A stretch of DNA of 37,326 bases from JBDNBY01 sp039767595 (GTDB lineage: Bacteria > Pseudomonadota > Alphaproteobacteria > Rhodobacterales > Rhodobacteraceae), in NCBI GenBank assembly GCA_039767595.1, contig JBDNBY010000105.1, positions 1-37,326 on the forward strand, in the 5' to 3' direction. Within the stretch, counting starts at the first letter, position 1. Every line of letters starts with the position of its first letter. The translations under genes were made by a program, and so were the position numbers. The notes beneath the pieces are model-generated. The model made no database searches, had not been told where the DNA came from, and saw only the letters and a list, made by a program, of their open reading frames with translations. Of the stretch, positions 9,282 to 16,720 are shown one piece after another.

Positions 9282-9682
9282 TCGTCACCTGCTTTGTTGG
9301 TGTTTAACACTTCTTTGGCCACATCCAAGGCGCGGTTCATGGCAGGCAAGCCTGCGAACATCGCCATTTGGCCAATCGTTTCTAAGATTTCTTGCTCACG
9401 GGCCCCTGCCTCAACGGCATGGCGCACGGTCAATCGCAACTGCGTTTCCGATTGCGCCCCCAGCATCGTCAATCCCGCCAATGTGATCAACAAGCGCGTT
9501 TTTGCATCCAGCCCATCTTTGTTCATCCCATTGCCAAAAGACATTTCCATCATCTCTTTGGGCATCGTGGGCCAGAGCGCTTCAAAGTCTTTCATCGACT
9601 GCGCGCCCATTGCGGGGTTAAAGGCTGTCGCCATTTTTTGAGCGTGTTCCATCATCACATCAAACGGGGTTTTCTGGGTCAT
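9278..9682 (-). CDS. Carboxymuconolactone-decarboxylase-like protein inside nuo operon
   Basis: A 134-aa soluble protein placed between nuoI and nuoJ with ATGA overlaps on both sides, so it is surely cotranscribed and probably translationally coupled. The central part (DAKTRLLITLAGL, then VRHAVEAGAREQEILETIGQ, then PAMNRALDVAKEVL) matches the all-helical CMD/AhpD fold. It has no cysteine, so it lacks the CxxC peroxidase centre of AhpD and cannot be a thiol peroxidase. It is methionine-rich: 15 of 134 residues. Genes of this type are known in nuo operons of Rhodobacterales (family knowledge), but the function is unknown. A structural, assembly or sensing role for complex I is an inference from position. 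Confidence 0.85.
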   Translation of the reverse strand: MTQKTPFDVMMEHAQKMATAFNPAMGAQSMKDFEALWPTMPKEMMEMSFGNGMNKDGLDAKTRLLITLAGLTMLGAQSETQLRLTVRHAVEAGAREQEILETIGQMAMFAGLPAMNRALDVAKEVLNTNKAGDE

Positions 9683-10173
9683 CGGTACGGGGCGTCCAAT
9701 TCAAGGTTTTTGGCAATCTGCGCTTCCCACCGATCCCCATTATCCAGCAGCTTGGCTTTATCATAATAGAGCTCTTCGCGTGTCTCGGTTGAGAATTCGA
9801 AATTTGGCCCCTCAACAATGGCATCCACAGGGCAGGCCTCTTGGCAAAATCCGCAATAGATGCATTTCGTCATATCAATGTCATAGCGCGTGGTGCGGCG
9901 GCTGCCATCATCGCGCGGCTCGGCGTCGATGGTGATCGCTTGCGCAGGGCAAACCGCTTCGCACAGTTTACAGGCAATGCACCGCTCTTCCCCATTGGGA
10001 TAGCGGCGCAGCGCATGTTCGCCGCGAAAACGTGGACTGATCGGCCCTTTTTCATGCGGATAGTTCAATGTTGCCTTGGGCGCAAAGAAATACTTTAGCC
10101 CCAGCATCATCCCTTTGGCAAAATCGGCCAAAAGAAAATACTTCGCGGCACGTGTGTAATCGATCTGTGTCAT
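9679..10173 (-). CDS. nuoI: NADH-quinone oxidoreductase subunit I
   Basis: A 164-aa peripheral-arm subunit (TYKY homologue) holding two 4Fe-4S clusters (N6a and N6b). Both ferredoxin motifs are intact: CIACKLCEAVCP and CIYCGFCQEACP, each with the four expected cysteines. An N-terminal amphipathic region (residues about 10-35) attaches it to the membrane arm. Its start lies 3 bases after the nuoH stop. Confidence 0.97.
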   Translation of the reverse strand: MTQIDYTRAAKYFLLADFAKGMMLGLKYFFAPKATLNYPHEKGPISPRFRGEHALRRYPNGEERCIACKLCEAVCPAQAITIDAEPRDDGSRRTTRYDIDMTKCIYCGFCQEACPVDAIVEGPNFEFSTETREELYYDKAKLLDNGDRWEAQIAKNLELDAPYR

Positions 10174-10176
10174 GGA

Positions 10177-11211
10177 TTACCCTCCAATCGCCCAGCGCGC
10201 CCAAAAGCCGCCAAACACTTCAAATTTCGCCAAGAATGAAACAGCCACGACCCAAATCAGCGACATCGGCAGGAACACTTTCCACCCCAAGCGCATCAGT
10301 TGGTCATAGCGGTAGCGCGGTGTAATTGCCTTCACCATCGCAAATAGGAAGAAGAAGAACGCCATTTTAAGGATCATCCACAACGGACCATCCGGCAAAA
10401 ACTCAACAGGGCTGAGCCAACCGCCAAAGAACAGCAGCGATGTCAGCGCGCACATCAAGAAAATCGCGATATATTCCCCCGCCATAAAGAGCAAAAACGG
10501 CGTGGAGGAATATTCAACTTGATAGCCGGCCACCAATTCAGATTCCGCCTCAGGCAAATCAAACGGTGGACGGTTCGTCTCGGCAAGCGCCGAGATAAAG
10601 AACAAAAAGACCATCGGCAAATGCGGCAACCAATACCAGCTAAAGATCCCGGATCCATCTTGCGCCGCGACAATTGCCCCAAAATTCATCGAGCCCGTTG
10701 AGATGATCACACCGACGATGATCAAACCGATCGACACTTCGTATGAAATCATCTGCGCCGCAGAGCGCAACGATCCCAAAAACGGGTATTTCGAATTTGA
10801 CGCCCATCCGCCCATGATCACGCCATACACCTCAAGGGATGACACAGCGAACACATAGAGGATCGCCACATTGATATTCGATAGAACCAGCGTGTCGCTA
10901 AAGGGGATCACCGCCCACGCGATCACCGCCAGCACAAATGACATCAGCGGCGCCAACATGAACACAGTGCGATCGGCACCGGCCGGAATAACCACCTCTT
11001 TTACGATATATTTCAGCGCATCGGCCACCGTCTGCAAGAGGCCGAACACCCCAACAACATTTGGCCCGCGGCGCATCTGAACAGCCGCCCAGATTTTGCG
11101 ATCCCCGTAGACCAAAAATAGCAGCGAGACCATCACAAACCCAAGCATCAGTAAACACTGTGCAAAGATGATCAGAACAATTCCAAGTGGGCTTGATAGA
11201 AATTCAGTCAT
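10177..11211 (-). CDS. nuoH: NADH-quinone oxidoreductase subunit H
   Basis: A 344-aa membrane subunit (ND1 homologue) at the junction of the arms that helps form the quinone chamber. Family signatures seen are RRGPNVVGVFGLLQ near the N-terminus and the acidic loop AETNRPPFDLPEAESELVAG. About eight membrane helices are visible. The start ATG is 6 bases after the stop of the lipoprotein gene upstream. Confidence 0.97.
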   Translation of the reverse strand: MTEFLSSPLGIVLIIFAQCLLMLGFVMVSLLFLVYGDRKIWAAVQMRRGPNVVGVFGLLQTVADALKYIVKEVVIPAGADRTVFMLAPLMSFVLAVIAWAVIPFSDTLVLSNINVAILYVFAVSSLEVYGVIMGGWASNSKYPFLGSLRSAAQMISYEVSIGLIIVGVIISTGSMNFGAIVAAQDGSGIFSWYWLPHLPMVFLFFISALAETNRPPFDLPEAESELVAGYQVEYSSTPFLLFMAGEYIAIFLMCALTSLLFFGGWLSPVEFLPDGPLWMILKMAFFFFLFAMVKAITPRYRYDQLMRLGWKVFLPMSLIWVVAVSFLAKFEVFGGFWARWAIGG

Positions 11212-11217
11212 AAATCC

Positions 11218-11631
11218 TCACACCGTCGGTATTGCGTTATCAGTGCAGGCCGCGACGACGACTTCTGCATCCAGTTTCTTTGGCCCATCTGGCAAATTGG
11301 GGCGGATCACATAGACGCTATCGGCCAGCCAATCACCATTTTGGCGCGAAAAATTTGTGCGCACATGCTGCGCAAATAGATATCCGCGAATAAGCGTATA
11401 TTGCGCCGCAGCGCAATCCGCATATTCGGTTAATTCATAACGCGACGTGACATCAGACATGCGCACGCGCAAATTGATCAAATCTTGATCCAAGAGGCGC
11501 GTTTGAACGCCTTTGTATTGTGCCGCCTGCGCCTCTTGTGCCGTCGGCATGATCTGCGCCGCACGCGGATCACAGGCCATCAGCGTCAACATAGCCACGA
11601 GAGGCATCACATATGGCATCATATCCATCAT
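11218..11631 (-). CDS. Small lipoprotein between nuoG and nuoH, unknown function
   Basis: A 137-aa protein with a hydrophobic N-terminus ending in the lipobox LMAC (Cys20), so it is probably lipidated and on the periplasmic side of a membrane. The rest is soluble; it contains two more cysteines (in YADCAAAQ and AACTDNA), which could form a disulfide. I recognise no enzymatic motif. Its ATG overlaps the nuoG stop (TGATG) and nuoH follows after 6 bases, so it is embedded in the complex I operon. Unknown reading frames at this place are known from Rhodobacter-type nuo operons. Core bacterial complex I has no soluble periplasmic subunit, so an assembly or periplasmic accessory role is an inference. 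Confidence 0.8.
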   Translation of the reverse strand: MMDMMPYVMPLVAMLTLMACDPRAAQIMPTAQEAQAAQYKGVQTRLLDQDLINLRVRMSDVTSRYELTEYADCAAAQYTLIRGYLFAQHVRTNFSRQNGDWLADSVYVIRPNLPDGPKKLDAEVVVAACTDNAIPTV

Positions 11632-13643
11632 CACTCAGCCGCCATCGGCGTTGCGGCCAAGGCCTTGGCCTGCGCTGACAGCTCGGCCATCACTTCGGAT
11701 GATCGTGCAATTGCATTTGTCAGATAGAAATCCTCAACCGCGTATTTGAAAGTCGCTTTGCCCAAGCTGCCCTTAGCCTCGGCCTGCCATTCATTGTGCG
11801 GCACTTCATCGATTTTGGCCAAATGCGGCACGGCGGCCACCAAAGCTTGGCGCAGCTGCGCGAGCGTATCAAAGGGCAGCGTCGCCCCCAATTCCGCCGA
11901 CAAGGCACGCAAAACCGCCCAATTTTCCTTGGCCTCACCTGGTGCAAACCCTGCGCGCATCGCAAGCTGCGGGCGGCCTTCGGTGTTCACAAATAGACCG
12001 TTTTCCTCAGTATACGCCGCCGCAGGAAGGATCACGTCAGCGCGGTGCGCCCCGCGATCACCGTGGCTACCTTGGTAAATCACAAATGCACCCGCCGCGA
12101 TGTCAACTTCGTCCGCGCCAAGGTTATAGACAACCTCTGCCCCTTCGAGATCGGCCATACCATTTGGCGCCGTTGCCGCCACATCCATCGCGCCAACGCG
12201 GGCGGCTGCCGTATGCAACACCATCAATTTCGCGCCGCTCGCCTCGCATAGGGCCATCGCCTGCGCCAAGACCGCAGCGCCATCTGCTTCGCGCAGGGCC
12301 CCTTGGCCGACAATCACAACCGAGGCACTCTCGTTCCAATGTGACACGGACGTCGCCAAATCACTAAGCGCTTTGCGATCCTCACCATGATGCGTCACAT
12401 CATAGGTCAAATCGACCTGCGGGCCTACAACGCCAACAGTCGCCCCAGCAATCCAAGCCTTGCGAATACGGGCATTGAGCACCGGTGCTTCGACCCGCGG
12501 GTTGGCGCCAATCATAAGGATATTTTCTGCGCGATCGATATCCTCAATCGAGGCCGTTCCAACATAGGCCGAGCGATTGCCAACGGGCAGCTTCGCCCCA
12601 TCTGTGCGGCATTCAACGACGCCGCCAAGCCCTTCGATCATCTGTTTGAGGGCAAAGACCGCCTCAACTGGCGCCAAATCGCCGACCAAACCAGCCACTT
12701 TTTTGCCCTGCATCGCAGTTGCCGCAGCGCCAAGCGCTTCGGGCCATGTTGCGGGGCGCAGTTTGCCATTTTCGCGCACATACGGGCGGTCCAGACGTTG
12801 GCGGCGCAGACCATCCCATACAAAACGTGTTTTGTCCGAAATCCACTCCTCATTCACACCGTCGTGATTGCGCGGCATGATCCGCATCACTTCGCGACCC
12901 TTGGTGTCAATGCGGATGTTGGATCCCAGCGCATCCATCACATCAATGCTCTCGGTTTTGGTCAATTCCCAAGGCCGCGCGCTAAAGGCATATGGTTTGG
13001 ACGTCAGCGCCCCGACGGGGCATAAATCAATGATATTACCTTGCAAATTCGACTGAAGGGTTTGGCCCAAATAGCTTGTGATTTCGCTATCTTCGCCGCG
13101 CCCTGTTTGGCCCATTTGCGTGATGCCCGCCACTTCGGTTGTGAATCGCACACAGCGCGTGCACGAAATACAGCGCGTCATCGCCGTGCCCACAAGTGGG
13201 CCCAGGTTCAGCTCATCCGAGGCGCGCTTGGCTTCGCGAAAGCGCGAGAAATCAACGCCATAGGCCATAGCCTGATCTTGCAAATCACATTCGCCGCCTT
13301 GATCACAAATTGGGCAATCCAGCGGGTGATTGATGAGCAAAAACTCCATCACACCTTCGCGCGCCTTTTTAACCATGGGCGAGTTTGTTTTCACTTGCGG
13401 CGGCTGTCCCTCTGGACCAGGGCGCAAATCGCGCACTTGCATCGCGCACGAGGCCGCAGGTTTGGGCGGTCCGCCAACCACTTCGACAAGGCACATCCGG
13501 CAGTTGCCCGCAATCGACAACCGCTCATGATAACAAAAGCGCGGAATTTCGACCCCGGCCTCTTCACAGGCTTGGATCAGCGTCATCGCTGGATCGACAT
13601 CGATTTCTTGTCCATCAATAATAATTGTGCGCAGATCGCCCAT
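11631..13643 (-). CDS. nuoG: NADH-quinone oxidoreductase subunit G
   Basis: A 670-aa peripheral-arm subunit (75-kDa homologue) that relays electrons through iron-sulfur clusters. The N-terminal 2Fe-2S ligands lie in CYHERLSIAGNCRMC and SCAMQV. The His/Cys N5 motif is HPLDCPICDQGGECDLQD, and the N4-type motif is CISCTRCVRF with a later CPVGAL. A molybdopterin-oxidoreductase-like domain follows from about residue 220. Extra N7 ligands of the E. coli type were not seen. The start is ATG 13643 (MGDLRTIIID), which matches family N-termini; an in-frame GTG at 13652 overlaps the preceding stop and is an alternative. Confidence 0.96.
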   Translation of the reverse strand: MGDLRTIIIDGQEIDVDPAMTLIQACEEAGVEIPRFCYHERLSIAGNCRMCLVEVVGGPPKPAASCAMQVRDLRPGPEGQPPQVKTNSPMVKKAREGVMEFLLINHPLDCPICDQGGECDLQDQAMAYGVDFSRFREAKRASDELNLGPLVGTAMTRCISCTRCVRFTTEVAGITQMGQTGRGEDSEITSYLGQTLQSNLQGNIIDLCPVGALTSKPYAFSARPWELTKTESIDVMDALGSNIRIDTKGREVMRIMPRNHDGVNEEWISDKTRFVWDGLRRQRLDRPYVRENGKLRPATWPEALGAAATAMQGKKVAGLVGDLAPVEAVFALKQMIEGLGGVVECRTDGAKLPVGNRSAYVGTASIEDIDRAENILMIGANPRVEAPVLNARIRKAWIAGATVGVVGPQVDLTYDVTHHGEDRKALSDLATSVSHWNESASVVIVGQGALREADGAAVLAQAMALCEASGAKLMVLHTAAARVGAMDVAATAPNGMADLEGAEVVYNLGADEVDIAAGAFVIYQGSHGDRGAHRADVILPAAAYTEENGLFVNTEGRPQLAMRAGFAPGEAKENWAVLRALSAELGATLPFDTLAQLRQALVAAVPHLAKIDEVPHNEWQAEAKGSLGKATFKYAVEDFYLTNAIARSSEVMAELSAQAKALAATPMAAE

Positions 13644-13648
13644 ATTGA

Positions 13649-14047
13649 TCACCTTGCCTTTAAAAACGAGCCAATGCGGCTCTTTTGTTCGATTTCAGCC
13701 TTGCCCACACGGCACAGGCTTTGGGTATTCTCAAGCGTGCCGCCTTGCTCAGCGATGTAAGACACCGCCGCGTCGTGCACGCGCTGTTTCTCAATGGGGT
13801 CATCGACAAAAGTTTTCACTTCGTCGTGGCTATATCCCATGTCACGCGCGTCGTCATAGAGCGAGCGGAAATACATTAGCCCCTTGAACACGCGTCCCTC
13901 AATCGAGGGACATTCGTGGCGGATGATATCAGCCACTTTCACATCAATGAGCCCAGAGTTGATCTCGGGCACCGTGCGCAGATGCGGCAAACTCGCAGCT
14001 AAACTCACCGCGGGTGCAATAAACAAAATGGTCAACACAGCGCGCAT
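13649..14047 (-). CDS. DUF5333-type secreted protein in nuo operon
   Basis: A protein of about 132 aa with an N-terminal signal peptide (hydrophobic stretch AVLTILFIAPAVSLAA), then a soluble, largely helical domain with two cysteines (in RHECPS and SLCRVGK). It resembles the DUF5333 proteins found beside complex I genes in Rhodobacterales; this is recalled, not searched. The start is taken at ATG 14047, which overlaps the upstream TAA as TAATG; ATG 14059 is the longer alternative. It ends just before nuoG. The function is unknown; export to the periplasm is likely from the leader. Confidence 0.78.
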   Translation of the reverse strand: MRAVLTILFIAPAVSLAASLPHLRTVPEINSGLIDVKVADIIRHECPSIEGRVFKGLMYFRSLYDDARDMGYSHDEVKTFVDDPIEKQRVHDAAVSYIAEQGGTLENTQSLCRVGKAEIEQKSRIGSFLKAR

Positions 14048-14403
14048 TATCCCGTGCATCTCCCTGTGAGGACCAACGTTTCGCCATCAAGCGTATAGGC
14101 CGCTTGATCTTGATCAGGGCCGCTTGCCCATGTCTTATCCGAGCGCCCGAAATGACGGATGCAATGCTTGTTCGCCTCATAGCGCCCCGCCTCAGCCGCC
14201 GCCGAGAGGCTCTGCGTCGCTTTGCGCACGCGCACTGTAAACGCAGCCCGATCCGAGCGCGGCGCTTTGGCCGAGGCTCTGAAATACTTGCCTTCAAAAT
14301 ACGTGCGGTTATCCTCTTGAGCACAGGCTGTCAGCCCCACAACCCCCAAGAGACCCACTCCCAAAATCACCCCAGACCGCGCCGCGCGCAAAGATAATAT
14401 CAT
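14047..14403 (-). CDS. Small lipoprotein between nuoF and the DUF5333 gene
   Basis: A 118-aa protein with a basic N-terminus, a hydrophobic segment and lipobox LTAC (Cys27), indicating a lipoprotein. The mature part has two cysteines (KHCIRHFG and a C-terminal GRCTG) and is fairly basic. No family is recognised. The start is ATG 14403, with an in-frame GTG one codon earlier as an alternative. It follows nuoF after 63 bases, the widest gap within the nuo unit, and its stop overlaps the start of the DUF5333-type gene. Two consecutive exported proteins between nuoF and nuoG suggest a shared envelope role (inference). Confidence 0.75.
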   Translation of the reverse strand: MILSLRAARSGVILGVGLLGVVGLTACAQEDNRTYFEGKYFRASAKAPRSDRAAFTVRVRKATQSLSAAAEAGRYEANKHCIRHFGRSDKTWASGPDQDQAAYTLDGETLVLTGRCTG

Positions 14404-14466
14404 CACGATGAGATCTTCCCTTCAATGCAGTTCTGCATATAGGCCCACATGTCGAAGCCCCTCAAT

Positions 14467-15768
14467 TTACTGAGCCGCGAACGCGCGTGTGCTGCGTCCA
14501 GCTTTTTGTGCTTTGATGCGATCTTCGATTTCCTCGCGGAAATTGCGGATCAACCCTTGGATCGGCCATGCGGCGGCGTCTCCAAGCGCGCAGATCGTAT
14601 GACCTTCGACTTGCTTGGTGACATCCCACAGCATATCGATTTCCTCGAGCTCGGCCTCACCGCGCACAAGGCGATCCATCACGCGCATCATCCAGCCCGT
14701 GCCCTCGCGACATGGCGTACATTGTCCGCAGCTTTCGTGCTTATAGAACATCGACAGGCGGTGAATGGCTTTGATGATGTCGGTGGATTTATCCATCACA
14801 ATCACCGCCGCCGTCCCAAGGCCCGATCCCAAATCATTGCGCAAGTAATCAAAATCCATAATCGCATCGCGCATATTCTCACCGCGCACACAAGGCACCG
14901 AGGATCCACCCGGGATCACAGCCAAAAGGTTATCCCAACCGCCACGAATGCCGCCGCAATGTTTTTCAATCAGCTCCTCAAACGAGATCGACATCGCCTC
15001 TTCAACGACACAAGGCCGCTCCACATGACCAGAAATCGCAAAGAGTTTTGTGCCAGCATTGTTCGCACGGCCAAATCCAGCAAACCATTCAGGGCCACGG
15101 CGCAAAATCGTCGGAACAACCGCGATGGATTCCACATTGTTCACTGTTGTCGGGCAGCCATAGAGACCGGCCCCCGCCGGAAACGGCGGCTTCATGCGCG
15201 GCATGCCTTTTTTGCCTTCGAGGCTCTCAAGCAAAGCGGTCTCTTCGCCGCAAATATAGGCGCCCGCCCCGTGATGCAAAAAGACATCGAAATCCCAGCC
15301 CGACTTGGCAGCATTTTTTCCCAAAAGACCCGCGGCATAGGCCTCGTCAATGGCGTTTTGCAAGGCTTCGCGCTCGCGAATATATTCGCCGCGAATGTAG
15401 ATGTAACATGTGTGCGCATTCATCGCAAAAGAGGCAATCAGCGCCCCTTCGATCAACGTGTGCGGATCGTGGCGCATAATTTCGCGGTCTTTGCATGTGC
15501 CCGGCTCGGACTCGTCAGCATTGATGACCAAATAGGACGGGCGCCCATCGCTTTCTTTTGGCATGAACGACCATTTCAAACCCGTTGGAAAGCCCGCGCC
15601 ACCGCGGCCACGCAATCCAGATGCCTTCATTTGATCAATGATCCAATCGCGGCCATTTTTGATAATATTGGCCGTGCCATCCCAATGGCCCCGCGTCTGT
15701 GCACCCTTTAATGTGCGATCATGCATGCCGTAAATATTTGTAAAGATGCGATCTTTATCGTCTAGCAT
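14467..15768 (-). CDS. nuoF: NADH-quinone oxidoreductase subunit F
   Basis: A 433-aa NADH-oxidising subunit (51-kDa homologue) binding FMN, NADH and the N3 4Fe-4S cluster. Visible are the NADH/FMN glycine-rich stretch GLRGRGGAGFPTGLKW, the ICGEETALLESLEG loop, and N3 ligands ESCGQCTPCREG plus a distal cysteine in HTICALGD. The start ATG 15768 (MLDDKDRIFTN) has AAGGA eight bases upstream and fits homologues; ATG 15777 overlaps the previous stop and is an alternative. It acts with NuoE and NuoG as the electron-input module. Confidence 0.97.
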   Translation of the reverse strand: MLDDKDRIFTNIYGMHDRTLKGAQTRGHWDGTANIIKNGRDWIIDQMKASGLRGRGGAGFPTGLKWSFMPKESDGRPSYLVINADESEPGTCKDREIMRHDPHTLIEGALIASFAMNAHTCYIYIRGEYIREREALQNAIDEAYAAGLLGKNAAKSGWDFDVFLHHGAGAYICGEETALLESLEGKKGMPRMKPPFPAGAGLYGCPTTVNNVESIAVVPTILRRGPEWFAGFGRANNAGTKLFAISGHVERPCVVEEAMSISFEELIEKHCGGIRGGWDNLLAVIPGGSSVPCVRGENMRDAIMDFDYLRNDLGSGLGTAAVIVMDKSTDIIKAIHRLSMFYKHESCGQCTPCREGTGWMMRVMDRLVRGEAELEEIDMLWDVTKQVEGHTICALGDAAAWPIQGLIRNFREEIEDRIKAQKAGRSTRAFAAQ

Positions 15769-15773
15769 TCGGA

Positions 15774-16004
15774 TCATCCTTCATCACGGCGCTGCGCGCG
15801 CCAAATTTGGTAAATTACAACCAGTGACCAAATAAAGGCCGCCAAAACAGCCAAATCGATCAATAGCGCATAACGGCCCGGCAGGCCAAGAAGTGGTCCC
15901 ACCACTTGTGCCGCCAGCCAAAACAACATGGATCCGGCAATCACAAGCGCGACAACGCGGCCCTGCTTTTGCGAGGCATCACTTTGATTAGAGAGTTTCG
16001 TCAT
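15774..16004 (-). CDS. DUF5337-type small membrane protein
   Basis: A 76-aa protein with a short polar N-terminus and two hydrophobic helices (about residues 17-38 and 44-68), ending in a basic tail. It resembles the DUF5337 proteins of Rhodobacterales nuo clusters (recalled). The start ATG has AGGAGG five to six bases upstream and overlaps the end of the HHH protein gene by 17 bases. nuoF follows directly. The function is unknown; the position suggests a supernumerary membrane subunit or assembly factor of complex I. Confidence 0.8.
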   Translation of the reverse strand: MTKLSNQSDASQKQGRVVALVIAGSMLFWLAAQVVGPLLGLPGRYALLIDLAVLAAFIWSLVVIYQIWRAQRRDEG

Positions 16005-16710
16005 CGTCCCCCTCCTGTGTTTGGATCAGTGCTTTCGCCTGTGATACCCAATCATCCCGTGTTGCGCGCCCTTTAAAGCCATCTAAGTTTTCGTCCAGCC
16101 AAGCGGTTTCGCGCGCGCCCCATTCCGCGATCTGCGCGATGTGGAAAATCCCCATATCATTGAGGATCTGTTCCAATTTTGGCCCAATCCCTTTGATCTG
16201 CTTCAGGTCATCTGCTTCGCCTTCGGGGCCGTCATATCCAACGGGTTGGCCCGTGCTTTGAGCACTGTCATCCTCATCCACGTGCGCATCGTCCAATGGC
16301 GCATCATCACGCAGCGCTTCGTCGTCTAGAGGTAGCGCCTCTGGTCCGTCCGCATCATTATCCATGGATGCGGTCTCATCTTGCATATCATCGTCGTCGC
16401 TATCGTCTTCGCTGCTGTCCCAGTCAAAATCAGGCTCAGCCCCACGGGCGACGCGGGCTTGCTCTGCCTCTGCTTTGGCCCGTGCGGCGGCCTCAATAGC
16501 AAGCTCTTTGGCCTTGGCGTTTCGCGGCATGTAGCAATAGAGGTAAGAGATAATCAGCCCAAGCGAAATAAACGTCGCCAAACCAAAGGGAATGGCGTTG
16601 CTCTCCCCAAAAAACACCAATCCCGTCACATATATCGAAAACCCAAAAGCCGCGGCCACAAGCCAGCAGCCGATCAGACAGTTCGTCGATGTTTTGGGAA
16701 GATCGCTCAC
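15988..16710 (-). CDS. Membrane-anchored protein with acidic linker and HHH tail
   Basis: Product of about 240 aa from a GTG start 10 bases after nuoE. Layout: two hydrophobic helices at about residues 11-34 and 40-61; a charged Ala-rich helix at 63-90; a highly acidic linker at 92-148 with 28 Asp/Glu and a single Arg; then a helix-hairpin-helix-type domain from residue 167 (KGIGPKLEQIL, W, DENLDGFKGR, RDDWVSQAK). The last domain is a close paralogue of the C-terminal tail of NuoE encoded just upstream (38 identical of 59 aligned, counted by eye). The open frame extends further upstream into nuoE but without homology support. It probably associates with complex I, possibly through the HHH tails or linker charges (inference). 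Confidence 0.82.
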   Translation of the reverse strand: MSDLPKTSTNCLIGCWLVAAAFGFSIYVTGLVFFGESNAIPFGLATFISLGLIISYLYCYMPRNAKAKELAIEAAARAKAEAEQARVARGAEPDFDWDSSEDDSDDDDMQDETASMDNDADGPEALPLDDEALRDDAPLDDAHVDEDDSAQSTGQPVGYDGPEGEADDLKQIKGIGPKLEQILNDMGIFHIAQIAEWGARETAWLDENLDGFKGRATRDDWVSQAKALIQTQEGDDDETL

Positions 16711-16720
16711 GTATTCGCCC

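Noticed and set aside
13041..13760. 239-aa plus-strand ORF opposite nuoG
   Set aside because: It is antisense to nuoG and shows no domain; long open shadows are expected at this codon bias.
14449..15711. 420-aa plus-strand ORF opposite nuoF
   Set aside because: It is antisense to the well-supported nuoF and its composition is that of a shadow frame rich in His and Arg.
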